Source of the DNA: Desulfomicrobium baculatum DSM 4028
Lineage (GTDB): Bacteria; Desulfobacterota; Desulfovibrionia; Desulfovibrionales; Desulfomicrobiaceae
Direction: 5' to 3'
DNA: 64,000 bases
Assembly: GCF_000023225.1 (NCBI RefSeq)
Contig: NC_013173.1
Location: 3,102,501-3,166,500, forward strand
Below the pieces are notes generated by a model. That model did no database searches, had not been told where the DNA came from, and saw only the letters and a list, made by a program, of their open reading frames with translations. The position numbers were made by a program, and so were the translations under genes. This document shows, one piece after another, positions 16,593 to 24,973 of this stretch. The number at the start of each line of letters is the position of its first letter. The stretch's first letter is position 1.

Positions 16593-18236
16593 TCAGCGGT
16601 AGACCTTGAGCTGGTCTCCCGGGCGGATATGGCCGTTCTTGGCCAGATTGTTCCAGGACAGCAACTCGGAGGGGGTCACTCCAAAGCGCTTGGCAATGCC
16701 CCACAGGCTATCCCCCGGGCGAACCTTGTAGTTGACCAGCTCCCTGCGCACGGCATCGGCATGGGCCTTGGCGACCTTAACATCGGCGCTGCCCGCATCG
16801 GGCACATAGAGCTTCTGGCCGATCTTCAGCACCGAGGAACTCTTAAGGCCATTGGCTTTAAGCAATGAAGACGGGTCGGTCTTGAACTGCTTGGCAATGG
16901 ACCAGAGCGTGTCGCCCTGACGGACCAGATAATTGGCTCTCTTGGAGGCCCATTTCCTGGCATCCGCCACTGAGCCCGACTCGGACGCCAAACCCCGACC
17001 GGGTATGCGCAGCGATTGCCCAACCCTTAAGGTCTTGGTTCTGCTGCCGTTGTTGGCTTTCTGCAAGTCCGCCACCGAAACTTTATACTCTTTGGAAATC
17101 CCCCACCAGGTGTCTCCGGGCTTGACCCTGTGGGATGCGTACTGGGTCTGTCTTTGAACTACGGGACGCTTCAGGAAATCTTCGGCCTTGGCCACCAGCT
17201 GACCGGGGACGGCGACCTTGACGGAGCGCGCGGGAGGAGCTTCCTGCTTGCGAAAAGAAGGGTTCAGCTCCCGGAAGGACTTCCAGTCCATGCCCAGGCT
17301 CTGGGCCAAAGCCAGCAGGTCCGTTCCAGGCTTGGCTTTCAGCTGGACGGGTGCGATGGGGCGCTTCTCCAGATCAAGAGGTTCAAAACCGAGCTTCTCC
17401 AGGTTCCGGGCCACCTTGACCAGGGCCAGGAACTTGGGGACGTACAGTTTGGTTTCCTTTTTCAAATCCTCGGAAGCCTCGCAAAGACTGAAAAAATCCT
17501 CCGTGCCCGTCTTTTTCAAGGCGCGTCCAATGGTGCCCTCGCCTGCATTGTAGGCGGCCAGAGCCAAGGACCAATCACCAAAATCCGCATACAATTTTTT
17601 CAGATAGGCAATGGCGGCCTCGGTGGACTTGTGGGGATCGCGACGCTCGTCCACCCATTTGTCCACGGTCAATCCGTAATTGAGAGCGGTCCGGGGCATG
17701 AATTGCCACACACCGCAGGCACCGGAACGGGATTGGGCAAAGGGGTTGAAACCGCTCTCGGCGAAGGGCAGATAGATCAGGTCCTCGGGCAGCCCCTCGG
17801 CCAGAAATCGCTCCCGGATATGCGGCAGATAGCGCTGGGCCCGCTTGAGCCAGCCCTCCATGGTGCCACGGTGGCCATGGGTGTAGTACTGAAAATAGCG
17901 CTGGACATCCGCGTTTTCCTCGGTATCCAGACCGACATGGAAGGATATCTGCGTATCGAGGATTTTTTGTTCCTCGGGAGACAAGGACTCCGCATCGGGG
18001 AGGTCATCTCCATCCTGCAGGACATCAAGCGGGTCGACATCCTCGTCCGGGCCGTAGGCCTCCGGGGCGTCGTACCCGGACGCGACCGACGCATCCTGCG
18101 TCAGTTCAGTTCCGGCGTTCCGACTCGCCGCGCTAGGGGCTCCAAGGTCCGACGGGCCCTGAGCCTTCTTGGCGGGCATACACCCAGCCAAGACCAGCAT
18201 GATAAGGAGCAGAACTCCACGTATATCAAATGTCAA
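16593..18236 (-). CDS. Membrane-bound lytic murein transglycosylase, MltD-like lipoprotein with LysM repeats
   Basis: 547 residues from a TTG at 18236 that has AGGAG six bases upstream. This start gives a clean lipoprotein signal peptide (MTFDIRGVLLLIMLVLAGC, lipid Cys at 19), while the longer frame from 18335 would bury it. The SLT domain (about residues 120-290) contains the catalytic Glu in FAESGFNPFAQS, GVWQFMPRTA and LALAAYNAGEG. Three LysM repeats follow near the C-terminus (HRVKPGDTWWGIS, YLVRQGDTLWSIA, YKVRPGDSLWGIA). It should cleave peptidoglycan glycan strands in the periplasm, anchored in the outer membrane. It is convergent with the kinase gene and divergent from the methyltransferase gene. 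Confidence 0.9.
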   Translation of the reverse strand: MTFDIRGVLLLIMLVLAGCMPAKKAQGPSDLGAPSAASRNAGTELTQDASVASGYDAPEAYGPDEDVDPLDVLQDGDDLPDAESLSPEEQKILDTQISFHVGLDTEENADVQRYFQYYTHGHRGTMEGWLKRAQRYLPHIRERFLAEGLPEDLIYLPFAESGFNPFAQSRSGACGVWQFMPRTALNYGLTVDKWVDERRDPHKSTEAAIAYLKKLYADFGDWSLALAAYNAGEGTIGRALKKTGTEDFFSLCEASEDLKKETKLYVPKFLALVKVARNLEKLGFEPLDLEKRPIAPVQLKAKPGTDLLALAQSLGMDWKSFRELNPSFRKQEAPPARSVKVAVPGQLVAKAEDFLKRPVVQRQTQYASHRVKPGDTWWGISKEYKVSVADLQKANNGSRTKTLRVGQSLRIPGRGLASESGSVADARKWASKRANYLVRQGDTLWSIAKQFKTDPSSLLKANGLKSSSVLKIGQKLYVPDAGSADVKVAKAHADAVRRELVNYKVRPGDSLWGIAKRFGVTPSELLSWNNLAKNGHIRPGDQLKVYR

Positions 18237-18355
18237 AACAATCTCCTGGTCACACGTTGGCCACTGGCCCGAAAAAAATCGGGCGAGCGAGATCGAGCAT
18301 TTTGACCTGCTACAGAAAAAAAAATCAAATTGCAAACCCGAACCAGGGACTCATC

Positions 18356-19111
18356 ATGGATCAACAACACAACGAAAAGTCCGACAACTCCCATCTCACC
18401 CCCGGCCGCAAGCCGGTTCTCGAACTTCTCGCCTCCAGGCCGCACGCACTGGACACGGTTTTTCTCTCCGAAGACGCGACCGGCCTCGGCGAAGTGATCG
18501 GCAAATGCCGTGAACTGGGGGTGCGCTTTCGCAAGGTGCGGCGCCCGGATCTGGACCGCATGTTTCCCGGAAATCATCAGGGCGTGGTGGCTCGCCTGCG
18601 CGGCCGGCAGCTGATCGAACTGGACCGGCTCATCACGCAGGTCTGTCAGAGCCCCTTCCCCCTCATCCTGGCCCTGGACCAGGTACAGGACCCGGGAAAC
18701 GTAGGAACCCTGGCCCGCACCCTGCTGGCCCTCGGCGGGGCAGGCCTGCTCTTTCCCAAGGACCGCACGGCCTTCATCGGCCCTGCGGCCGCCAAGGCCG
18801 CAGCCGGGGCCCTGGACAGCCTGCCCCTGTGTCAGGTGGTCAACCTGGCCCGGGCGCTCGATACATGCGCCGAGGCCGGTCTTGCGATCTACGGTTCAGG
18901 CACCGGGCCTGACAGTCGGAACCTTTTTCAGGCCCGCCTGAATTTCCCTGCGGTGCTGGTGCTCGGCAATGAGGACAAGGGAATGCGCCCCAATGTGGGC
19001 AAACGCTGCACGGAAATGCTGTCCATCCCCATGCAGGGTGGTTTTGATTCACTGAACGTGGCTCAGGCCGGAGCCATGATCATGACGGAGATGTTGCGGC
19101 AAAGACTTTAG
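18356..19111 (+). CDS. TrmH/SpoU-family RNA 2'-O-methyltransferase (RlmB-like)
   Basis: 251 residues from the ATG at 18356; the longer frame starting at 18230 overlaps the divergent gene. The N-terminal substrate-binding domain includes GRKPVLELLASRP. The C-terminal SPOUT knot has motif 1 ALDQVQDPGNVGTLARTLLA, motif 2 LVLGNEDKGMRPNV and motif 3 SIPMQGGFDSLNVAQAGA. This architecture matches RlmB, which methylates G2251 of 23S rRNA using SAM, but several paralogues share it and the exact target is not certain. Confidence 0.9.
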   Translation: MDQQHNEKSDNSHLTPGRKPVLELLASRPHALDTVFLSEDATGLGEVIGKCRELGVRFRKVRRPDLDRMFPGNHQGVVARLRGRQLIELDRLITQVCQSPFPLILALDQVQDPGNVGTLARTLLALGGAGLLFPKDRTAFIGPAAAKAAAGALDSLPLCQVVNLARALDTCAEAGLAIYGSGTGPDSRNLFQARLNFPAVLVLGNEDKGMRPNVGKRCTEMLSIPMQGGFDSLNVAQAGAMIMTEMLRQRL

Positions 19112-19120
19112 CGGGACGGG

Positions 19121-19390
19121 CTATTTGATGTATTGCGGAAAATTCAGGAAAATCTCCTGCGTGTACGTGATCATCTTGTCCATGATCCAGGGAAAGGAGA
19201 TGAGCAGCGCCAAAAAAACGGCGATGATCTTGGGCACAAACGTCAGGGTCATTTCCTGGATCTGCGTCGCGGCCTGCAAGATGCTGACAAAAACGCCCAC
19301 GCCCAGGCCCACGCCGAGCATGGGCAAGGCGATGATCAGGGTCAGCTCGATGGACTGCCGTGCGAAACCGATCACGAATTCAGGGGTCAT
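19121..19390 (-). CDS. fliQ: Flagellar export gate protein FliQ
   Basis: 89 residues, the normal size, with two hydrophobic hairpin helices (about 15-37 and 50-72) and the signature GLGVGVFVSILQAATQIQEMTLTFVPK. With FliP and FliR it forms the core of the type III export gate in the flagellar basal body. It lies directly after fliP in the order fliL-M-N-O-P-Q. fliR is not in the window downstream; the next gene is convergent. Confidence 0.96.
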   Translation of the reverse strand: MTPEFVIGFARQSIELTLIIALPMLGVGLGVGVFVSILQAATQIQEMTLTFVPKIIAVFLALLISFPWIMDKMITYTQEIFLNFPQYIK

Positions 19391-19410
19391 GTTCCACTCC
19401 TGGTCGAAGA

Positions 19411-20202
19411 CTAGACAAAACTGTTGACAAGAGAGCCTATTATCAGATTCCAGCCATCCACCATGACAAAGAGAAGAATCTTGAACGGCAGGGACACCAT
19501 GACTGGCGGCAGCATCATCATACCCATGGAAAGAAGGATACTCGCTACGACCATGTCCAAAATAAGAAATGGGATGTAAATCAAGAATCCGATCTGAAAT
19601 CCTGTCTTGAGCTCGCTGATCAAATAGGCAGGCACAAGAATCATGGTCGGCACTTCATCCTTGTTCTGCGGTCGCTCAAGTCCGGTGATCGAAAAAAACA
19701 CGGAAAGGTCCTTTTCCCTGGTATGCTTGAAAAGGAACGTCCTGAGCGGCGTCTCGGCCCGCTCCAGAGCTTCCCCATAGCCGATTTCTTCGTTCAGATA
19801 CGGCTGCAGAGCCGTGTCGTTGATGGTGCGGCCCGTCGGCATCATGATGACCACAGTCATAAAAATGGCCAGCGAGGCCAGCACCTGGTTGGGCGGCATC
19901 TGCTGGGTCCCCATGGCCTGACGCAGAAAGTGAAAGACGATGATTATCCGGGTGAAGGAGGTGACCGTCAGCACAAAGGCCGGAGCCATGGACAGCATTG
20001 TGAGCAGCGCCATGATCTCAAGGGCCACGGCCACTTTTTGCGGTTCCGCCGGCCCACTGGAAAGCTGCATGGAAAGAGAAGGAAGATTGGGCCCGTCGGC
20101 GGCCATGAGCAAAAACGGGAAAAAACAGAAAAACAGGCTAGGAAGGAGGATTCTCCCTAGCTTCCTGGTCCAAAGTCGTCTGAAAATCGGGGGTCGGTTC
20201 AT
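19411..20202 (-). CDS. fliP: Flagellar export gate protein FliP
   Basis: 263 residues with a cleavable signal peptide (about 1-37) and four membrane segments. Signature blocks are PAFVLTVTSFTRIIIVFHFLRQAMG and the C-terminal GFLIYIPFLILDMVVASILLSMGMMMLPP. It is the pore-forming subunit of the export gate. The start at 20202 overlaps fliO by 65 bp; no later start would preserve the signal peptide, so the overlap seems real and implies coupled translation. Confidence 0.95.
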   Translation of the reverse strand: MNRPPIFRRLWTRKLGRILLPSLFFCFFPFLLMAADGPNLPSLSMQLSSGPAEPQKVAVALEIMALLTMLSMAPAFVLTVTSFTRIIIVFHFLRQAMGTQQMPPNQVLASLAIFMTVVIMMPTGRTINDTALQPYLNEEIGYGEALERAETPLRTFLFKHTREKDLSVFFSITGLERPQNKDEVPTMILVPAYLISELKTGFQIGFLIYIPFLILDMVVASILLSMGMMMLPPVMVSLPFKILLFVMVDGWNLIIGSLVNSFV

Positions 20203-20494
20203 TGTCTGCCTGGTGCTCCGCTATCAAGTTGATTCCGCTGTCGGTAACGCCCAACACCAGAAGCTTATTCAAGAAGCGGACCACCACCAGCTGTTTGCGC
20301 GGGCCCAAGGCGACTCGCTCCTCGACCCGCAGGGCGCCTGAAGTTCTGCCTTGCAGCCGGGCCGCCAGCCCGTAGCGTTTCATGAGCGCAAGCGCCAGGA
20401 AGATGAGCCCCAAAATAAGCAGCAAAGCCGCCGCCATTTTGACCGAAGCAAGACCAAGCCCCGCACCGGCACCTGTCAAAGTCGCGTTATCCAA
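20138..20494 (-). CDS. fliO: Flagellar biosynthetic protein FliO
   Basis: 118 residues with one transmembrane helix (about 15-38) followed by a basic cytoplasmic domain containing RVALGPRKQLVVVRFLNKLLVLGVT, the FliO motif. FliO chaperones assembly of the FliP ring. The likely start is a TTG that overlaps the end of fliN by eight bases, preceded by AGAGGG. The 3' end overlaps fliP. FliO is poorly conserved, so identity also rests on its place between fliN and fliP. Confidence 0.9.
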   Translation of the reverse strand: MDNATLTGAGAGLGLASVKMAAALLLILGLIFLALALMKRYGLAARLQGRTSGALRVEERVALGPRKQLVVVRFLNKLLVLGVTDSGINLIAEHQADNEPTPDFQTTLDQEARENPPS

Positions 20495-21053
20495 GCTGCT
20501 TCACCCTCTCGATGGGGCTGATGATATCGGTCAGCCGCACCCCGAACTTTTCATTGATGACCACGGCCTCTCCTCGCGCCACGAGCTTGCCGTTGACCAG
20601 TATCTCCAGGGGCTCACCGGCCAGCTTGTTCAGTTCTATGACCGACCCCTGCCCGAGCTGCAGCAGCTCATTGATGAGCAGCTTGGTGCTTCCGAGCTGG
20701 GCCGAGACCTCAAGCGGGATGTCGAGGATGAAATCAAGATCCTTGCGCAGAGCTTCGGGCCTGGGCGCCTTGGCTTCCGCCGTCAAATCTTTGTACTCGA
20801 AATCCTTGCTCTGGGCGGCGAGCTGCTTCTGCTTTTTTTCATGCTGAATCTTGGTCTCTTCCTCATCAGCCAACGCCTTGGCCCATTCATCGGCCAGGGC
20901 CTGATCGGAGCCGCCGGAATCCTGTTCCTGCAGCGCCGAGCTCCAGGCATCGGCCAAATCCTTCTCGCCCCCGCCGCCTTCGGCCTCTGCCTCACCTTGC
21001 TGCTCTAGGGCCGCGGCCCATTCCGCCGCCAACTTGTCCTGATCTTCGACCAT
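20487..21053 (-). CDS. fliN: Flagellar motor switch protein FliN with repeated N-terminal tail
   Basis: 188 residues. The C-terminal SpoA domain (about 105-185) is typical: DIPLEVSAQLGSTKLLINELLQLGQGS and VNGKLVARGEAVVINEKFGVRLTDI. The N-terminal 64 residues are unusual: a hydrophobic Trp motif occurs three times (W12, W37 and W57, each as LAxxWxxAL) in an acidic, Gly-rich tail. E. coli FliN has one such motif, in the region that binds phosphorylated CheY. FliN with FliM and FliG forms the switch that sets rotation direction. It follows fliM after nine bases. Confidence 0.94.
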   Translation of the reverse strand: MVEDQDKLAAEWAAALEQQGEAEAEGGGGEKDLADAWSSALQEQDSGGSDQALADEWAKALADEEETKIQHEKKQKQLAAQSKDFEYKDLTAEAKAPRPEALRKDLDFILDIPLEVSAQLGSTKLLINELLQLGQGSVIELNKLAGEPLEILVNGKLVARGEAVVINEKFGVRLTDIISPIERVKQLG

Positions 21054-21062
21054 ACCGTTCCC

Positions 21063-22040
21063 CTAGTAATTGAGTTCCTGTTCTTTAATGATCTTGAACG
21101 CCTTGTTTCCCTTGACAAAACCCGGAAGTCCAAAAAATTTGAGAATCCCGTGAATGCGGCCCGAAAGCATGTCGTCCTCGTCCTGATCCAGCATGAGTAT
21201 GTCGCCGACCTTCATGTCGAGGAGCTGGCGTCCGGTGATCTGCGTCGTGCCGAACGTGACGTTCATGTCAACGGGCGTCTCCATGAGCCGATCCCGAAAA
21301 CGGGAAATCCAGGCATGGTCAATTTCCAGTCGCTCGGTCTGGAAGGCGGCATAAAGCTTCGACCTGATGGGTTCTATGGTTGCGTATGGCAGCGCCAGAA
21401 CCATGGACCCCAGGGCGTTTTCCAGTTCCACCTCGAAAGAGATGACCACCACCACGTCGCTGGGAGGGACAATGGTGGCAAACTGGGGATTGATCTCGGA
21501 GCGCAGCAGCTCGATGCTGACCTCGTGCACCGGACGCCAGGCGTCTTCCAGATTGGCCAGGATGATCTTGACCACCTTGACGATGATGGACTGTTCGATG
21601 GGCGTGAAATCACGGCCCTCGATTTTAGGCTGGCTGCCCGCACCGCCAAAAAAATTCTCCACCAGGGAAAACACCAGCCGGGTATCGACCACCAGCAGGG
21701 CATTGCCGCGCAGGGGATCGATCTTGAAAATATTGATGCTCGTCGGCACGGGCAGGGAACGCATGAAATCACCGAACTTGGACATATCGATGGAGATCGG
21801 ATTCACGTCCACCCGTTTACGCATGGTATTGGCCAATGCACTGGTGCAAAGTCGTGAAAAGCGATCATTTATGATCTCAAGCACCGGCATGCGGCCGCGA
21901 ATGATCCGGTCCTGGTTGGCCAGATCAAAAGCCACGAAGCCTTTCGTATCAGCGGCCACCTCTTCTTCGGTCTCGATCTCCCCGCCCGAAATTCCCCGGA
22001 GCAGGGCATCGACCTCATCCTGATTCAGGATCTTACTCAT
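21063..22040 (-). CDS. fliM: Flagellar motor switch protein FliM
   Basis: 325 residues, the usual length. The N-terminal MSKILNQDEVDALL is the CheY-P-binding peptide. The middle CheC-like domain has the GGAG-containing segment and the C-terminal SpoA domain starts around residue 240 (VDMNVTFGTTQITGRQLLDMKVGDI). It is part of the C-ring switch. It sits between fliL and fliN, with short spacing on both sides. Confidence 0.96.
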   Translation of the reverse strand: MSKILNQDEVDALLRGISGGEIETEEEVAADTKGFVAFDLANQDRIIRGRMPVLEIINDRFSRLCTSALANTMRKRVDVNPISIDMSKFGDFMRSLPVPTSINIFKIDPLRGNALLVVDTRLVFSLVENFFGGAGSQPKIEGRDFTPIEQSIIVKVVKIILANLEDAWRPVHEVSIELLRSEINPQFATIVPPSDVVVVISFEVELENALGSMVLALPYATIEPIRSKLYAAFQTERLEIDHAWISRFRDRLMETPVDMNVTFGTTQITGRQLLDMKVGDILMLDQDEDDMLSGRIHGILKFFGLPGFVKGNKAFKIIKEQELNY

Positions 22041-22058
22041 ATGCTGCCCACCAGTCGC

Positions 22059-22574
22059 TTATTGGACCACGAATTCCGTAAAATAGACATTGCGCACCTT
22101 GTTCTTGCCGATAATCTGGTTCAGACGGCTGACGATGTCGTTTTTCAGCTCGATCTTCTTGTCCATGCTGCTGATATCGGCGAAAGATTTGCTGGAAAGC
22201 AGGAGCAGCAGCGTATCCTTGACCTTGGGCATGGCCGCGGTCAATTCCGCCGCTGCGGCAGCGCTCGCCACTTCCACGTCCAGCGTGGTTTTCAGATATC
22301 TGCGTCCCATGGGGTCGGAGAGATTGACCACGAAAGAATCCAGAGTCACCAATTGTCCCCCGGGCTCGACCTCGGCCTTCTGCTCACCGGCGCCCTCGGC
22401 AGTGGCGTTTGCGGCCGCATCGCCTGCCGTCTTCGGCTGCAGAAAGAACTTCCACGCCGCAAAACCGCCCCCACCCAGAACGCCAAGCACAACGAGCGCT
22501 ATGATAATGAGCTTGAGCTTGCCGCCCTTTTTCTTTTCCGCCTTTTCCGGTGCAGGCGCTTTTTTTTCGGCCAT
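22059..22574 (-). CDS. fliL: Flagellar basal body-associated protein FliL
   Basis: 171 residues: a Lys/Glu-rich cytoplasmic tail, one transmembrane helix (about 23-43), an Ala/Glu linker and a periplasmic FliL domain starting near VTLDSFVVNLSDP and ending VRNVYFTEFVVQ. FliL rings surround and stabilise the stators. AAGGAGG lies six bases before the ATG. It links the mot genes to the switch and export genes. Confidence 0.95.
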   Translation of the reverse strand: MAEKKAPAPEKAEKKKGGKLKLIIIALVVLGVLGGGGFAAWKFFLQPKTAGDAAANATAEGAGEQKAEVEPGGQLVTLDSFVVNLSDPMGRRYLKTTLDVEVASAAAAAELTAAMPKVKDTLLLLLSSKSFADISSMDKKIELKNDIVSRLNQIIGKNKVRNVYFTEFVVQ

Positions 22575-22609
22575 ATATTCCTCCTTTTTGATCCTTGCGA
22601 AAAACGGGC

Positions 22610-23338
22610 CTAAAGATACGTTCTGCCCGTGGTTTTCAATAAAATCTCCACTCTTCTGTTCTTGGCCCGACCCTCAGGCGTGGCATTGTCGCCCAAGGGA
22701 AATGCCTCGCCGTAAGCGGAGACGGAAAAACGCCTGGGATCAAAACCCTGCTGCAAAAAGAAGGTCAGCACTGACATGGCCCGCTCCGAGGACAGCATAT
22801 AGTTGTCCTTTTGACCCGCAGGGATATTGTCCGTGTACCCCGCCACATTGACCGGCATGGTCACGGAGGCCAGAAACTGGGCGAACTCCGACAGGAGCTT
22901 GCGGCTATCCTCCGTCAGAGCGCTTTCGCCGACGCCAAAGAGCATCCCGTCGGAGAGGACAAGGGCTATGCCCTCGGGACGCACCAGGATCTGCAGGTTC
23001 TCGTTGAGGGTGCTCCTGGCCATACCCTCGGGCAAGACCTCATCCGGAAAAAGCAAATCCTTGATGCGTTGCGGATCGTGCAGCGCCTCCGCCGGATTCT
23101 CGATGATCCTGTTCATGAACTCGAACTTGGTCGTCAGCCTGCCCGCCCCTTTTTTCGGAGCCAGCCCCATGTCGCCCACGAAATGGGAAACCACATCGCG
23201 CAGGATGGACTTGTCCATGGACGACATGGACAAAAGCAGCACAAAAAAACTCAGCAGCAGGGTCATGAGGTCCGCGAAGGTGACCATCCAGGACGCACCC
23301 GGCGACTCCAACTCGGCGCGTTTTTTCCTGCGGGCCAT
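22610..23338 (-). CDS. motB: Flagellar stator protein MotB (first OmpA-type copy, adjacent to fliL)
   Basis: 242 residues with a short cytoplasmic tail, one transmembrane helix (about 18-40) holding the ion-channel aspartate D23 in TFADLMTLL, and a C-terminal OmpA-like peptidoglycan-binding domain with VAGYTDNIP, SSERAMSVL and KNRRVEILL. MotB anchors the stator to the cell wall. Its start overlaps the stop of the second motB-like gene (TGATG). Whether it conducts H+ or Na+ cannot be decided by eye. Confidence 0.93.
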   Translation of the reverse strand: MARRKKRAELESPGASWMVTFADLMTLLLSFFVLLLSMSSMDKSILRDVVSHFVGDMGLAPKKGAGRLTTKFEFMNRIIENPAEALHDPQRIKDLLFPDEVLPEGMARSTLNENLQILVRPEGIALVLSDGMLFGVGESALTEDSRKLLSEFAQFLASVTMPVNVAGYTDNIPAGQKDNYMLSSERAMSVLTFFLQQGFDPRRFSVSAYGEAFPLGDNATPEGRAKNRRVEILLKTTGRTYL

Positions 23339-24174
23339 CAGGGTTCTCCCGGCAGGTCGAAACGGAACAGAAAATCCTTCACCCGGTAGCTGTCCCCGGG
23401 CTTTTGGGTAGATTCTTCGCGAACGGCCTGGGCCGCCATTTCGTGGCTCCAGCTGCCGACACGCCGGTCGAGGGTGATTTCAACCCGCCGGTTGGTCTGC
23501 CTCTCACCGGGGGCCTCGGTGGTCAAGCGCGGCCGGAATCGTCCAAATGCCTCCAAGCGTAATTTTTCAGGCTCGACGCCGGTCTCAATGAAATATTTGT
23601 ACACGGCCATGACCCGCGCCAGAGACAGCTCCCAGGAAAAATCGACCTTTATCCACGGCTTGGCCAAATAATCCGGGCCAAACTCGTCCATGCCCTCAGA
23701 GGTGTGCCCCGACAACCCTAAAGGATGCGAGCTTTCCATGACCACGGGACGCAAGCGGTCCAGAAGCGACCGCCCGCCCGCCGTGAGGTCTGCGGAACCG
23801 GGGGCGAAAAGGGCATCGGCCCCAATGGACAGCCGCTGCATGAAGCGGTTGGATTCAAAGCGCAGGTCCTTGTCCGGGTCTTCCCAGAGATGGTCCCTGA
23901 CCGGGGAGAGGTCCTTGAAAACGTTGATGGGCCCGGGATCGACCTGAGTCCTGGTGTCCACCGTGGTCAGGTCGTTCATGCTGGGCGCGCCGGTGCCGAA
24001 GGTGCCGGAAACGGAGCCGATGGCGACTTTGCGCTTGTAGATGTCCGTAAGCGAGGCCATGGACACGAGCACAATGAAAAAGGTCATCATCAGGGTGACC
24101 AGGTCCGAAAAGGTGATCATCCAGGACGGAAGCCCTGGTTTCGATTGCTCGATTCGTGCCCTTTTTCTGATCAC
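23338..24174 (-). CDS. Second MotB-like OmpA-domain stator protein
   Basis: 278 residues from a GTG preceded by AAGGGGA. It has a transmembrane helix with channel aspartate D24 in TFSDLVTLM and a divergent OmpA-like domain ending RQTNRRVEITLDRR. The linker differs strongly from the neighbouring MotB and contains a Gly-rich SVSGTFGTG segment. Two MotB-type proteins with one MotA suggests a mixed or specialised stator. Both keep the essential aspartate, so neither looks degenerate. It lies directly after motA. Confidence 0.9.
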   Translation of the reverse strand: MIRKRARIEQSKPGLPSWMITFSDLVTLMMTFFIVLVSMASLTDIYKRKVAIGSVSGTFGTGAPSMNDLTTVDTRTQVDPGPINVFKDLSPVRDHLWEDPDKDLRFESNRFMQRLSIGADALFAPGSADLTAGGRSLLDRLRPVVMESSHPLGLSGHTSEGMDEFGPDYLAKPWIKVDFSWELSLARVMAVYKYFIETGVEPEKLRLEAFGRFRPRLTTEAPGERQTNRRVEITLDRRVGSWSHEMAAQAVREESTQKPGDSYRVKDFLFRFDLPGEP

Positions 24175-24193
24175 GCGTATCCCCTTTCCAGGC

Positions 24194-24949
24194 TCAGGAC
24201 CTGACCTTGCGCTCCTTGGGAGGCAGATAGCTGTTCAGCTTTTCTTCGAGAATGCGCGGGTTCTCGCCCCGGGAAATGGACATGATCCCTTCCACGATCA
24301 TGGAACGGACCAGAACTTCCTCCCGGCTGCGCGCGCGCAGCTTGCCGGCCATGGGAATGAAAATCAGATTGGCCATGACGGCTCCGTAAAAGGTGGTCAA
24401 GAGGGCCACGGCCATGGCCGGGCCGATGGTGGAGGGGTCGTTCATGCGCTTGAGCATGAGCACAAGCCCGATGACCGTCCCGATCATGCCCATTGCCGGA
24501 GCCAGATTTCCAAAGGTCTGCAGAATTTCGGCCCCCTTCAGGTGCCGCTCCTCAAGACATGAAATCTCGGTCTCCATGATTTCCTGGATCAGCTGCGGAT
24601 CAAGACCGTCCACGGTCAGTTGCAGGCCTTTGCGCAGAAAATCATCCGGGATGTTCTTCAGATGCGCTTCCAGGGACAGGATTCCCTCGCGCCGAACCCG
24701 GGTGGCGTAGTCGGAAAACTGGGCGATCAGGGCCGTCGGATCGTCGGCCTTGGACATGAACGTCTTCTTGATGATGCGGGCCACGCCGAGAACGCTCTCC
24801 AAAGGATAGGTCACCAGCACCGCGCCTATGGTTCCGCCAATGACGATGAGCAGCGAGGAAAAATCCAGAAACAAAAAGCCGTCCCCGCCAAGGGCGGCGA
24901 TGACCAGCCCGAAGGCGACCAAGATTCCGATGATTGTGGCCAGATCCAT
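24194..24949 (-). CDS. motA: Flagellar stator protein MotA
   Basis: 251 residues with four membrane helices (two near the N-terminus at about 5-20 and 30-50, two at about 145-165 and 180-200) and a long cytoplasmic loop. The family motif near APAMGMIGTVIGLVLML and PSTIGPAMAVALLTTFYGAVMANL is present. With MotB it forms the ion channel that drives rotation. It starts the mot-fli run and follows yggS after 24 bases. Confidence 0.95.
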   Translation of the reverse strand: MDLATIIGILVAFGLVIAALGGDGFLFLDFSSLLIVIGGTIGAVLVTYPLESVLGVARIIKKTFMSKADDPTALIAQFSDYATRVRREGILSLEAHLKNIPDDFLRKGLQLTVDGLDPQLIQEIMETEISCLEERHLKGAEILQTFGNLAPAMGMIGTVIGLVLMLKRMNDPSTIGPAMAVALLTTFYGAVMANLIFIPMAGKLRARSREEVLVRSMIVEGIMSISRGENPRILEEKLNSYLPPKERKVRS

Positions 24950-24973
24950 AAAAACATCCGTCCCCAGTGGCCG

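Noticed and set aside
16593-18335. Longer start of the MltD-like gene at 18335
   Set aside because: It would put 33 residues before a perfect lipoprotein signal peptide and run almost into the divergent methyltransferase start. The TTG at 18236 has AGGAG.
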